64,000 bases of DNA from Blastococcus sp. TF02-8 (GTDB lineage: Bacteria; Actinomycetota; Actinomycetes; Mycobacteriales; Geodermatophilaceae). The DNA lies in contig NZ_QOHK01000001.1 of assembly GCF_003319175.1 (NCBI RefSeq), positions 248,001 through 312,000 of the forward strand, read 5' to 3'. The position numbers and the translations under genes were made by a program. Numbering within the stretch: the first letter of the stretch is position 1; each line of letters starts with the position of its first letter. The notes under the pieces were generated by a model, which saw only the letters and a list, made by a program, of their open reading frames with translations, was not told the DNA's origin and did not search any database. Shown piece after piece: positions 53,458 through 61,508 of the stretch.

Positions 53458-54317
53458 TGACGGCGCGGCGGATCGACGGCTCCGCCGTCGCGCGGCGGGT
53501 GCGCGACGACGTCGCCCGGGGGGTGGCCGAGCTGGTGGCGGCCGGCGGTACCGCCCCGGGGCTGGCCACGGTGCTGGTCGGCGACGACCCGGCCTCGGAG
53601 GTCTACGTCCGCAACAAGCGCCGGCTGAGCACCGAGGCGGGGATGGTCGACCACCACCGCCACCTGCCCGGCGACGTCGGGCAGGCCGAGGCCGAGGCGC
53701 TCCTGGACGACCTGGCCGCCGACCCGGCGGTCTCCGGCATCCTGCTGCAGCTGCCCACGCCGCGGCACCTGGACTCCGACGCCCTCGTGGCGCGCATCCC
53801 GGCCGAGAAGGACGTCGACGGGCTGAGCACGCTCAACGCCGGGCTGCTCGCCCAGGGCCGACCCGGACTGCGGCCGTGCACCCCGGCCGGCGTGATGCGG
53901 CTGCTCGCCGAGCACGACGTCGACCTCGCCGGCGCCGAGGCCGTGGTGGTCGGCCGCTCGCCGCTGGTCGGCAAGCCGATGGCACAGCTGCTGCTGGGGC
54001 AGCACGCGACGGTCACCACCGCCCACTCGCGCACCCGGGACCTCGCCGCGGTCTGCCGCCGGGCCGATGTGCTCGTCGTCGCCGCCGGCATCCCGAACCT
54101 GATCGGGGCCGACGCGGTGAAGCCGGGCGCCACGGTGGTCGACGTCGGTATCCACCGCGGGGAGGACGGGCTCCACGGCGACGTGCGGTACGACGAGGTG
54201 GCGGAGGTCGCCGGACTGCTCACCCCGGTGCCCGGCGGCGTGGGGCCCATGACGATCGCGATGCTGCTGGCCAACACACTGGCCGCGGCGCGCACCCAGC
54301 AGGGCCACGACGGCTGA
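53457..54317 (+). CDS. folD: Bifunctional methylene-THF dehydrogenase/cyclohydrolase
   Basis: Two hundred and eighty-six residues from ATG 53457 (TGATG coupling). Family signatures are SEVYVRNKRRLSTEAGM with the catalytic Lys region, GILLQLPTPRHLDSDALVARIPAEKDVDGLSTLNAGLL, GLRPCTPAGVMRLL, VVVGRSPLVGKPMAQLLL and PGGVGPMTIAMLLANTL. The active-site Tyr (YVRNK) and Lys are present. It converts methylene-THF to 10-formyl-THF with NADP, giving the next step after MetF in C1 oxidation. A second cyclohydrolase gene follows two genes downstream. Confidence 0.95.
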   Translation: MTARRIDGSAVARRVRDDVARGVAELVAAGGTAPGLATVLVGDDPASEVYVRNKRRLSTEAGMVDHHRHLPGDVGQAEAEALLDDLAADPAVSGILLQLPTPRHLDSDALVARIPAEKDVDGLSTLNAGLLAQGRPGLRPCTPAGVMRLLAEHDVDLAGAEAVVVGRSPLVGKPMAQLLLGQHATVTTAHSRTRDLAAVCRRADVLVVAAGIPNLIGADAVKPGATVVDVGIHRGEDGLHGDVRYDEVAEVAGLLTPVPGGVGPMTIAMLLANTLAAARTQQGHDG

Positions 54318-56104
54318 TGCACCGGCCCTGGGCCCGGTTCGACGACCTGCGGGCGGGGACGGCGCTGCTGTGCCCGCCGCCGCGCGAGGTGCTGAGCACC
54401 CGCCGCACCGCCGAGGTCGCCGCCGTGCTCGAGGCGGTCGAGCAGGCCACCGAGCGCGGCAGCTGGGCGTACGGGTACGTGGCCTACGAGGCGGCGAGCG
54501 GCCTGGACCCGGCCCTCCCGGGGCGCGACGCCGGCCCCCGGGACCTGCCGCTGATCTGGTTCGCCCTCTGCGACGAGCCGACGCCGGTCGCCCCGGTGTC
54601 CGTCCCCGCCACTCCCCCGGCGCCGACCGCCTGGCTGCCGGACGCGACCGACGGCGAGCACGCCGCGGCCGTGGCCACGGTCCGGGCGCACATCGCGGCC
54701 GGCGAGACCTACCAGTGCAACCTCACCGACCGGCTGCGGGCGACCGTCACCGACGATCCGGAGGACCTCTACGCCCGGCTGGCACTCGCCCAGCGGGGCG
54801 CGCACAACGCCTATCTCGACCTGGGCCGGCACGTGGTCGCCAGCGCCAGCCCGGAGCTCTTCCTCGAGTGGGCCGGCGACGTGGTGCGCACCCGCCCGAT
54901 GAAGGGGACGGCCGCGCGCGGCCGCACGACCGGCGAGGACCGGGGACGAGCCGCCGACCTGCTGGCCAGCCCCAAGGAGCGCGCCGAGAACCTGATGATC
55001 GTCGACCTGCTGCGCAACGACCTGGGGCGGGTCGCCGAGGTCGGGAGCGTGCGGGTGGAGGAGCTGTTCGCCCTGGAGCGCTATCCGACCGTGTGGCAGC
55101 TGACCTCGCAGATCTCGGCCCGGCTGCGCCCCGGCACCGGCCTGGTCGAGCTGTTCGGCGCGCTGTTCCCCTGCGGCTCGGTGACCGGGGCGCCCAAGCA
55201 GCGGACCATGGAGATCATCGGGGCGCTCGAGCCGAGCCCGCGCGGCGTCTACTGCGGCGCCGTGGGCCTCGTCGGGCCTCCGACGGCAGCCGTGCGGGCC
55301 CGCTTCTCCGTCGCCATCCGCACGGTCGTGCTGGACCGGACGACCGGACGGGCGGTCTACGGGGCCGGCGGCGGCATCACCTGGGACTCCGACGCCGGCC
55401 GGGAGCGCGCCGAGCTGCGCGCCAAGGCGGCGGTCCTGGGGCACGACGTCACGGAGCACCGGCTGCTGGAGACCCTGGCCTGCGATCCGGTAACCGGACC
55501 ACGCCACCTGGAGCGGCACCTGGCCCGGCTGGCCGACTCCGCGGAGTGGGCCGGCTTCCGCTGCGATCGCGCCGAGGTCGAGCGAGCGGTCCGCCGGGCT
55601 GCCGGTGCCGGCTCCGGACCGGCGCGGGTGCGCGTGCTGCTCGCGCGGGACGGCGGGGTCAAGGTCGAGCTGCTGCCCCTGCCGCCCTCGACGGGGGCCC
55701 CGGTGCGCCTGGCCCTGGACGACCGGCCGGTCGACTCCGCCGATCCGTGGCTGCGCCACAAGAGCACCCGCCGCGACGTCTACGAGGCCGCCGCGCTGCG
55801 GCACCCCGAGGCCGACGACGTCGTGCTGGTCAACGAGCGCGGGGAGCTCACCGAGACCACGATCGCCACCCTGGCGGTGCGCACCGGAGGCCGGTGGTGG
55901 ACTCCCCCGCTCTCCTCCGGCTGCCTGCCCGGCGTCGAGCGCGGGCGGCTGCTCGAGGCCGGCCGGCTGCACGAGCGGGTGCTGACCCCCACCGACCTGC
56001 TCGGCGCCGAGGAGCTCGCCGTCCTCAGCTCGCTGCGCGGGTGGCGTCCGGCCGGGCTGGTCGTCCACCCGCCGCCAGGGCCGGCGTTGCAACCCTCCGC
56101 CTGA
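54317..56104 (+). CDS. pabB: Fused aminodeoxychorismate synthase component I and lyase
   Basis: Five hundred and ninety-five residues from ATG 54317, one base overlapping folD. Residues about 1-345 form the chorismate-binding PabB domain (ETYQCNLTDRLRA, PMKGTAARGRTTGEDRGRAADLLASPKERAENLMIVDLLRNDLGRVAEVGSV, FPCGSVTGAPKQRTMEIIGALE). Residues about 375-590 are a class IV aminotransferase-like PabC domain (DDVVLVNERGELTETTIATLAV, PLSSGCLPGVERGRLLE). The product is 4-aminobenzoate for folate synthesis. The fusion, without the amidotransferase PabA, is a known arrangement; here it is embedded in a C1-folate operon, suggesting that folate supply is tied to methoxyarene use. Confidence 0.9.
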   Translation: MHRPWARFDDLRAGTALLCPPPREVLSTRRTAEVAAVLEAVEQATERGSWAYGYVAYEAASGLDPALPGRDAGPRDLPLIWFALCDEPTPVAPVSVPATPPAPTAWLPDATDGEHAAAVATVRAHIAAGETYQCNLTDRLRATVTDDPEDLYARLALAQRGAHNAYLDLGRHVVASASPELFLEWAGDVVRTRPMKGTAARGRTTGEDRGRAADLLASPKERAENLMIVDLLRNDLGRVAEVGSVRVEELFALERYPTVWQLTSQISARLRPGTGLVELFGALFPCGSVTGAPKQRTMEIIGALEPSPRGVYCGAVGLVGPPTAAVRARFSVAIRTVVLDRTTGRAVYGAGGGITWDSDAGRERAELRAKAAVLGHDVTEHRLLETLACDPVTGPRHLERHLARLADSAEWAGFRCDRAEVERAVRRAAGAGSGPARVRVLLARDGGVKVELLPLPPSTGAPVRLALDDRPVDSADPWLRHKSTRRDVYEAAALRHPEADDVVLVNERGELTETTIATLAVRTGGRWWTPPLSSGCLPGVERGRLLEAGRLHERVLTPTDLLGAEELAVLSSLRGWRPAGLVVHPPPGPALQPSA

Positions 56105-56764
56105 ATGACCCCACCCACGACCGGAACCGGAGCCATGGACCCCGACCCCGACCTGCCGCGCCAGACCCTCGGCGACTTCCTCGGCGAGCTCGCCGCCCGA
56201 CTGCCCGCCCCCGGCGCCGGCGCGGTCGCCGCGATCGAGGCGGCGCTCGCCGCCTCCCTGGTCGCCATGGTCGGCCGGTTCACCCCGGAGGAGGAGCACG
56301 CCGAGCTGGTCGGGTCGGTCGTCGCCGAGGCCGACGAGCGACGCGACGCCGCACTGCGCGCCGCCGCCGACGACGAGACGGCGTTCACCGCCGTCGCCGA
56401 GGCGATGAAGCTGCCGCGCGACACCGAGGAGCAGGGGGCACGGCGACGCCGGGCCATGGCGGAGGCGCAGGAGGGCGCCGCCGGGCCGCCGCAGGACATC
56501 CTCGGCATCGCCGCCGCGCTCGTGACGCTGGCCGAGCGCATCCTGCCGGTCGCCAACCGCAACCTCGTCAGCGACGTCGCCGCCGCGACCGCCGCGGCCC
56601 GCGCGGCAGCCACCACGGCGCTGCTCGCCGTGGAGACCAACCTCGCCGGACTGGACGGCGACGCCGCCCGGGAGGGGCTGCGGGCCGCGACCGACACCGC
56701 CGCGGACGTCGCGCGGCGCGCGGAGTCGGTCGAGGCGGCCGTGCGACGGGCGCTCCGTGACTGA
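56105..56764 (+). CDS. fchA: Methenyltetrahydrofolate cyclohydrolase (FTCD_C/FchA type)
   Basis: Two hundred and nineteen residues from ATG 56105, directly abutting the pabB stop. A helical cyclodeaminase-fold protein: TLGDFLGELAARLPAPGAGAVAAIEAALAASLVAMVGRFT near the start, DDETAFTAVAEAMKLPRDT, and ILPVANRNLVSDVAAATAAARAAATTALLAVETNL, as in FchA of acetogens and FTCD C-terminal domains. It interconverts 5,10-methenyl- and 10-formyl-THF. The extra copy beside folD indicates high flux through this part of the C1 route. Confidence 0.85.
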   Translation: MTPPTTGTGAMDPDPDLPRQTLGDFLGELAARLPAPGAGAVAAIEAALAASLVAMVGRFTPEEEHAELVGSVVAEADERRDAALRAAADDETAFTAVAEAMKLPRDTEEQGARRRRAMAEAQEGAAGPPQDILGIAAALVTLAERILPVANRNLVSDVAAATAAARAAATTALLAVETNLAGLDGDAAREGLRAATDTAADVARRAESVEAAVRRALRD

Positions 56765-56806
56765 CGGGAGCAGGCATCCCGGGGGCCCGGCACCCCGGAC
56801 CAGGGC

Positions 56807-56853
56807 GTTCCGGGACGGCCCCGGAACTGGGACTCCGGCGCCCGCGGCGCCGG
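56807..56853 (+). terminator. Two adjacent hairpins between cyclohydrolase and aldehyde dehydrogenase genes
   Basis: GTTCCGGG / CCCGGAAC (56807-56814, 56820-56827) and CCGGCGCC / GGCGCCGG (56835-56842, 56846-56853) form 8-bp stems with loops of 5 and 3 bases. They likely end or attenuate the folate operon before the aldehyde dehydrogenase gene; no T run follows. Confidence 0.5.
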
Positions 56854-56911
56854 ACGGGATGCCGATGGGCATCCGCCAGCAACGACAGCACTCAGAGAGG
56901 TGGCGAACGGC

Positions 56912-58408
56912 ATGACCAGCACGGTCAGCACGGCAGCACCGGTGACGACGGGCCTCTACATCGGTGGGGAGGTGCGCTCCACCGAGGGCGTCCTCGACGT
57001 CATCGACCCGGCCCGCCCCGGCGTGGTGGTGGGGCACGCGGCGGCGGCGACCGAGCAGGACGTCGCGGACGCGGTGGCGGCGGCGAAGGGCGCCTTCCCG
57101 GCCTGGGCGGCGCTGTCGGCGACGGAGCGCGCGGCCCGGATGGCCGCCGCGATCGAGGGCATCGCCGACGACCGCGACGAGGACGCACGGATCCTGTCGC
57201 TGGAGAACGGCAAGATCCGGATGGAGGCGTGGGTCGACGCCCTGGTCTTCGACATCCGGTGGCAGCTCGCGCTCTCCCTGGCCGACGAGGTGGACCGGCC
57301 GAAGGTCCTGCCGCCTGCCCCCGGCATCCCGGTCGAGACCACCGTCGCCCACCAGCCGCTCGGCGTCGTCACGCTGATCGTGCCGTTCAACTGGCCCATC
57401 GCGATCCTCGGCGCGGCGCTGCCGCACGCGCTGCTGGCCGGCAACACCGCCGTCGTCAAGCCGCCGCCGACCACCCCGCTGGCCACCACCCGGCTCGTCC
57501 AGCGCGTCGCCGAGAAGCTCCCGCCGGGCGTCCTCAACATCGTGACCGGCGTGGACAGCGAGATGTCCGCCCTGATCGACAACCCGGACGTGGCCAAGAT
57601 CTGCTTCACCGGCAGCGTCAACGGCGGCAAGCGGATGATGGAGATGGCCTCGCGCAACCTCACCCGGGTGACCCTGGAGCTGGGCGGCAACGACGCGGCG
57701 ATCATCCGCGAGGACGCGATCCTCGACGACGAGCACCTCGACCGTCTGTTCGCCGGCATCTTCGACACCACCGGCCAGATCTGCATGGCGGCCAAGCGGC
57801 TCTACGTGCACCGGTCGCGCATGGACGAGCTGGTCGCCGGGCTGTCGGCGCGGCTGGAGAAGGTCGTGCTCGGTCACGGCCTGGCCGAGGGCACCACGAT
57901 GGGCCCCCTGCACCAGAGCGCCCAGAAGGCGTTCGTCTCCGAGATCGTCGAGGAGGCGAAGGCCGCCGGCGCGACGGTGCTGGAGTTCGGCGAGCTGCCG
58001 GGCGGGGAGTTCGCCGAGGGCAACTTCCTGCGCCCGGCCATCGTGGTCGACCCCGACCCGTCGCTGCGGGTGGTGACCCAGGAGCAGTTCGGCCCGGTGA
58101 TCCCGGTGCTGCCCTACGACGACGACGCCGAGGCAGTGCGTCTCGCCAACGACACGTGGGGCGGCCTGTGCGGCTCGGTGTGGACGGCGGACACCGAGGC
58201 GGCCAACCGGATCGGCGGGCAGCTGGCCTGCGGTTACGTCTGGGTCAACGACCACGGCGCGACCCGGCTGGACCTGCGGGCGCCCTTCGGCGGGATGAAG
58301 CAGTCCGGGATGGGCCGCGAGCAGGGCATCGAGGGGATCCGGGCGTTCCAGGACACCCGCTCCATCGCCCACCTGGATGCCGCCGCGCTGGCGGCCTCCG
58401 CGCACTGA
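56912..58408 (+). CDS. Aldehyde dehydrogenase, vanillin-type candidate
   Basis: About 498 residues from ATG 56912 (AGAGAGG about 12 bases upstream; GTG 56900 is the alternative). NAD-binding and catalytic motifs of the ALDH superfamily: VIVPFNWPIAILGAALPHALLAGNTAVVKPPPTTPL, ICFTGSVNGGKRMM, VTLELGGNDAAI with the general-base Glu, and FDTTGQICMAAKRLYV with the catalytic Cys. The downstream of the sequence has VTQEQFGPVIPVLPYD. Its site at the end of the demethylation cluster suggests oxidation of vanillin or syringaldehyde to the acid that LigM/DesA-type enzymes use; other aldehydes, including those from C1 metabolism, are possible. Confidence 0.9.
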   Translation: MTSTVSTAAPVTTGLYIGGEVRSTEGVLDVIDPARPGVVVGHAAAATEQDVADAVAAAKGAFPAWAALSATERAARMAAAIEGIADDRDEDARILSLENGKIRMEAWVDALVFDIRWQLALSLADEVDRPKVLPPAPGIPVETTVAHQPLGVVTLIVPFNWPIAILGAALPHALLAGNTAVVKPPPTTPLATTRLVQRVAEKLPPGVLNIVTGVDSEMSALIDNPDVAKICFTGSVNGGKRMMEMASRNLTRVTLELGGNDAAIIREDAILDDEHLDRLFAGIFDTTGQICMAAKRLYVHRSRMDELVAGLSARLEKVVLGHGLAEGTTMGPLHQSAQKAFVSEIVEEAKAAGATVLEFGELPGGEFAEGNFLRPAIVVDPDPSLRVVTQEQFGPVIPVLPYDDDAEAVRLANDTWGGLCGSVWTADTEAANRIGGQLACGYVWVNDHGATRLDLRAPFGGMKQSGMGREQGIEGIRAFQDTRSIAHLDAAALAASAH

Positions 58409-58416
58409 TCGACGGA

Positions 58417-58449
58417 GCCGGGCCGGCGGGGGCATCCCGCCGGCCCGGC
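58417..58449. terminator. Bidirectional hairpin between convergent genes
   Basis: A 14-bp perfect stem (GCCGGGCCGGCGGG and complement) with a 5-nt loop lies between the ends of the aldehyde dehydrogenase and the cyclo-ligase genes. Confidence 0.75.
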
Positions 58450-58457
58450 CCCGGGGG

Positions 58458-59054
58458 TCACCCGCCTGCGCGGGCGAGCGGCTCCCAGCCGCCCGTGGGC
58501 GTGACGACGGCGGTGACCGGTCGGTCGTGCACCTCCCGGGGCACCGCATCCAGGCGCTCGTCGTCGAAGACCACCGTGACCAGCACGGCGTCGGGGCGGG
58601 CGTAGGCCAGCGCCCGGTCGTAGTAGCCGCCACCGCGGCCGAGCCGGATGCCGTCGCGGTCCACCGCCAGCGCCGGGACCACGACCGCGTCGGCGCTGCT
58701 GAGCGCGGTGGCGCCCAGCCGGGGGCCGACCGGCTGGGACAGCCCGTAGCGCCCGGTCTCCAGCTCACCGGTGTGCTCGCCCCAGTCCAGGACCCGTCCC
58801 GTGGGCGGGATGACCGGGAGCAGGACCCGCGCGCCGAGCTCCGCGTAGGCGTCGGGCAGGCGGCCGTGCCCCGGCTCCTCGGGATCGGGCACGAAGGCGG
58901 CGAGCGTGCCCACCCCGGCCAGGCCGGTGAGCAGGGCCGCCGCGACCGCGTCGGCGGCGGCCGCGCGCTCACCCGCCGGGCGGGCCAGCCTGCGGGCCAG
59001 CAGCCGCTCGCGGAGGACGCGCTTGGCGGCGGTCGGGTCCGCGGGGTCGGTCAC
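58458..59054 (-). CDS. 5-formyltetrahydrofolate cyclo-ligase
   Basis: One hundred and ninety-eight residues from GTG 59054. KRVLRERLLARRLARP with the nucleotide-binding basic start, LPVIPPTGRVLDWGEH, and DAVVVPALAVDRDGIRLGRGGGYYDRALAY with the GRGGGYYDR signature identify the family. It converts 5-formyl-THF back to methenyl-THF using ATP, clearing an inhibitory by-product. The gene is convergent with the aldehyde dehydrogenase and belongs functionally to the folate genes next to it. TAGGCT six bases upstream suggests a leaderless mRNA. Confidence 0.9.
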   Translation of the reverse strand: MTDPADPTAAKRVLRERLLARRLARPAGERAAAADAVAAALLTGLAGVGTLAAFVPDPEEPGHGRLPDAYAELGARVLLPVIPPTGRVLDWGEHTGELETGRYGLSQPVGPRLGATALSSADAVVVPALAVDRDGIRLGRGGGYYDRALAYARPDAVLVTVVFDDERLDAVPREVHDRPVTAVVTPTGGWEPLARAGG

Positions 59055-59060
59055 ACCCGG

Positions 59061-59066
59061 AGCCTA
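59061..59066 (-). promoter_or_regulatory. Leaderless -10 box for cyclo-ligase gene
   Basis: On the minus strand TAGGCT lies six bases before GTG 59054, with no ribosome binding site. Confidence 0.45.
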
Positions 59067-59092
59067 GGGGCTGTCCGCCCGGACCGGGGTTG

Positions 59093-59121
59093 TAGCGTCG
59101 GAGCAGGTAAGGGTTGCCTCA
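59093..59121 (+). promoter_or_regulatory. Promoter with IdeR/DmdR-like iron box
   Basis: TAGCGT (59093-59098) is a -10-type box. GCAGGTAAGGGTTGCCTCA (59103-59121) matches 12-13 of 19 positions of the IdeR/DtxR consensus TTAGGTTAGGCTAACCTAA, including both half-site cores AGGT and CCT. It covers the expected transcript start of the siderophore-interacting protein gene, the position for iron-dependent repression. Confidence 0.55.
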
Positions 59122-59147
59122 CCACGGGCAACGGGACGGGAGCAGCC

Positions 59148-60015
59148 ATGAGCGAGCCACGCGGCGACGAGAGCGGACGACCGCCACGGAAGCGGACCCC
59201 CCGGGTGGGCGAGGTGGTCCGCACCTCGTGGATCACGCCGCACATGGTCCGCGTCGTCCTGGGGGGCGAGGGCCTGGCCGGCTTCCCGTCGGCCGACCTG
59301 ACCGACCGCTACGTGAAGCTGCTGCTGCCCGCCGGCGGGAGCGCCCTATGCGGCCCCCTACGACGTGGAACAGGTCCGGGCCGAGCTCCCGCCCGACCAG
59401 TGGCCGGTCACCCGGACCTACACCGTCCGCGGGTGGGACCCGGTCGCCGGCGAGCTCACCATCGACTTCGTGCACCACGGCGACCAGGGGCTGGCCGGCC
59501 CCTGGGCAGCCGCGGCGCGCCCCGGTGACCTCATCCAGTTCATGGGTCCCGGCGGCGGCTACGCACCCCGGCCGGACGCCGACTGGCACCTGCTGGCCGG
59601 GGACGAGGCGGCGCTCCCGGCCATCGCCGTGACCCTGGAGAAGCTGCCTGCCGGAGCCCGGGCACTGGTCTTCGTCGAGGTTGCCGGGCCCGAGGAGGAG
59701 CAGGCCGAGGTCGTCGGCGGGCCCGGCGTCGAGCTGCACTGGGTGCACCGCGGGGACGCGGCTCCCGGCGAGGCCCTGGTCGCCGCCGTCACCGCGACGG
59801 AGCTGCCTTCCGGCGCCGGCCACGTCTTCGTGCACGGCGAGGCGTTCGCCGTCCGGGCGCTGCGGGGGCACCTGCGGACCACCCGCGGGCTGGACCCGGA
59901 GTGGACGTCGATCTCCGGGTACTGGCGCCGGGGCGACACCGAGGACCGCTGGCAGGCGACGAAGAAGGAGTGGAACGCCGCCATCGAGGCCGAGGAGTCC
60001 GGCGTCCCTTCCTGA
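59148..60015 (+). pseudogene. Siderophore-interacting protein with a single-base frameshift
   Basis: From ATG 59148 the first frame gives a FAD-binding barrel start (RVGEVVRTSWITPHMVRVVLGGEGLAGFPSADLTDRYVKLLLPAGGS) and then loses sense near 59340-59350. The continuation YAAPYDVEQVRAELPPDQWPVTRTYTVRGWDPVAGELTIDFVHHGDQGLAGPWAAAARPG lies in another frame and runs to 60015 with the SIP C-terminal NAD(P)H domain (HVFVHGEAFAVRALRGHLRTTRGL). One extra base in the GGGAGCGCCC run would explain it. Joined, it is about 288 residues, normal for ferric-siderophore reductases that release iron in the cytoplasm. The iron box upstream agrees with that role. Confidence 0.85.
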
Positions 60016-60052
60016 GGCCGCCAGGTCCCGAGGACCCGAGGACCCGAGGACC

Positions 60053-60565
60053 TCAGCCCAGCAGCCGGCGCACCGTCCGCGCGGGCTGCTCCACCCACCA
60101 CCGCACGACGCGCACGCCGAGGTGCCAGAGGTCGGCCCACTCCGCGGGCCGCTGTGCGGGTCGCTGTGCGGGTCGCTGTGCGGGTCGCTGCACCGCCGCC
60201 GACGTGGGCTCCAGCTCCGGCGGCAGCTCGAGCTGCTCGGGCACGAGCAGGTCGATCGGGGTGCGCCGCCGGGTGTCGCGCAGGGAGGCGAACGACGGGA
60301 TCGACGGCGTCGCCGGGGACTCCTCCTCGTCGAGCGGGCGGGCGGTCCTGCCGAGGGTGGCGACCGGCTCCGGGACGACGGCCCGGATCGCGGCGACCGT
60401 TCCGGCCCCCAGACCCGGGATCGCACCGAGGTCGGCCCGTGTCATCGTCGCCAGCTCGTCCACGGCGCTGATCCCCGCGCGGGTCAGGGCCGTCACCGCT
60501 CGCGTGGGCAGGCCGAGCTCGCTGACGTGCTGGGGAGATCCGGTCCCGGACGACTTCGTCGGCAT
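60053..60565 (-). CDS. RNA polymerase alpha-CTD/helix-hairpin-helix-like small protein
   Basis: One hundred and seventy residues from ATG 60565; TAGCGT seven bases upstream suggests a leaderless mRNA. Residues about 12-65 (VSELGLPTRAVTALTRAGISAVDELATMTRADLGAIPGLGAGTVAAIRAVV) follow the pattern of the RNA polymerase alpha C-terminal domain and its helix-hairpin-helix core. The rest is acidic, then a RPAQ tetrapeptide repeat, then an amphipathic, Trp- and Arg-rich end (ADLWHLGVRVVRWWVEQPARTVRRLLG). It may bind DNA or the transcription machinery. No characterised family is recognised for the whole protein. Confidence 0.72.
   Translation of the reverse strand: MPTKSSGTGSPQHVSELGLPTRAVTALTRAGISAVDELATMTRADLGAIPGLGAGTVAAIRAVVPEPVATLGRTARPLDEEESPATPSIPSFASLRDTRRRTPIDLLVPEQLELPPELEPTSAAVQRPAQRPAQRPAQRPAEWADLWHLGVRVVRWWVEQPARTVRRLLG
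60151..60186 (-). repeat. 12-bp tandem repeat coding RPAQ units
   Basis: CGCTGTGCGGGT occurs three times without change, with degenerate copies on both sides; on the minus strand it encodes repeated RPAQ in the alpha-CTD-like protein. Confidence 0.92.
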
Positions 60566-60572
60566 GGCCCCG

Positions 60573-60578
60573 ACGCTA
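60573..60578 (-). promoter_or_regulatory. Leaderless -10 box for alpha-CTD-like gene
   Basis: On the minus strand TAGCGT lies seven bases before ATG 60565, with no ribosome binding site. Confidence 0.5.
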
Positions 60579-60674
60579 GTCGTCCCCGGACGCACCCACC
60601 GCGCACCCGGTGCGCGCAGCCGTCGCCGGGGCCTGCTCCTTCCTCCCCCTGCGGTGACCGGCGCCGGCCTTCCG

Positions 60675-60680
60675 TACCGT
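60675..60680 (+). promoter_or_regulatory. Leaderless -10 box for SDR pair
   Basis: TACCGT lies six bases before ATG 60687, with no ribosome binding site in between. Confidence 0.45.
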
Positions 60681-60686
60681 GCCCGC

Positions 60687-61508
60687 ATGTCCTCCAGCCC
60701 CTCCCCGGCCGGCACCCCCCGCCGCGTGCTCGTCACCGGTGGCGCCTCCGGCCTCGGCGCGGCACTCGCCGCCCGGTACGCCGGCCGCGGCGACCGCGTG
60801 CTCGTCACCGACCTCGCCGAGACCGCCGAGGTCCCCGCCGGGGCCGTCTACCAGCGGCTCGACATCACCGCCGAGGCCGACTGGGCCGCCGCGCGCGACC
60901 GCGTGTCCGCCGAGTTCGGCGGCCTCGACGTGCTGGTCAACAACGCGGGCATCGCCGCCGGCGGGCGGATCGACCGGCTGGGTGCCGACCACTGGCGCCG
61001 GGTGCTCGACGTCAACGTGCTCGGGGCGGTGACCGGCTGCCGCACCTTCGTGCCGCTGCTCAAGGAGCAGGGCTCCGGCCACCTGGTGAACGTCGCCTCG
61101 GCCGCCGGCCTGGTGCACCCGCCGGCGATGACCTCCTACGACGCCGGCAAGGCCGCCGTGGTCGCGCTGTCGGAGAGCCTGCGCTGGGAGCTCGCCCCCT
61201 GGGGCATCGACGTCTCGGTGGTCTGCCCGTCGTTCTTCCGCACCAACCTGGCCGCCTCCCTGGGCGGCGACGACCCGCTGATGGACTCCGTGGCCACCCG
61301 GCTGATCGAGCGCTCGAAGCTCGGGGCCGAGGAGATCGCGGCCCGGGTCGTCCGCGCCGTCGACGCCCGGAAGTTCCTGGTGGTGCCCGACCGGAACGCC
61401 CGCATCGCCTTCTGGAGCAAGCGGCTGGCCCGCCCGCTCTACGACCGGCAGATGCTCGGCATGGGTGCGCGCATCCACCGGGCCGAGCAGGACGGCGCGG
61501 CCTCGTGA
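60687..61508 (+). CDS. SDR-family oxidoreductase
   Basis: Two hundred and seventy-three residues from ATG 60687. Classical short-chain dehydrogenase: VLVTGGASGLGAALAARYAG (cofactor loop), DVLVNNAGIAAGG, NVASAAGLVHPPAMTSYDAGKAAV (active-site S-Y-x3-K), and WGIDVSVVCPSFFRTNLA. VTDLAE after strand 2 carries an Asp, favouring NAD. It is coupled to the next SDR by a four-base GTGA overlap. Substrate unknown. Confidence 0.9.
   Translation: MSSSPSPAGTPRRVLVTGGASGLGAALAARYAGRGDRVLVTDLAETAEVPAGAVYQRLDITAEADWAAARDRVSAEFGGLDVLVNNAGIAAGGRIDRLGADHWRRVLDVNVLGAVTGCRTFVPLLKEQGSGHLVNVASAAGLVHPPAMTSYDAGKAAVVALSESLRWELAPWGIDVSVVCPSFFRTNLAASLGGDDPLMDSVATRLIERSKLGAEEIAARVVRAVDARKFLVVPDRNARIAFWSKRLARPLYDRQMLGMGARIHRAEQDGAAS

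Noticed and set aside
53603-58972. A very long open frame on the minus strand (1789 codons)
   Set aside because: It is the reverse-strand shadow of folD, pabB, the cyclohydrolase and the aldehyde dehydrogenase genes; the composition is the Arg/Gly/Ala-rich pattern typical of high-GC antisense frames and has no domain.
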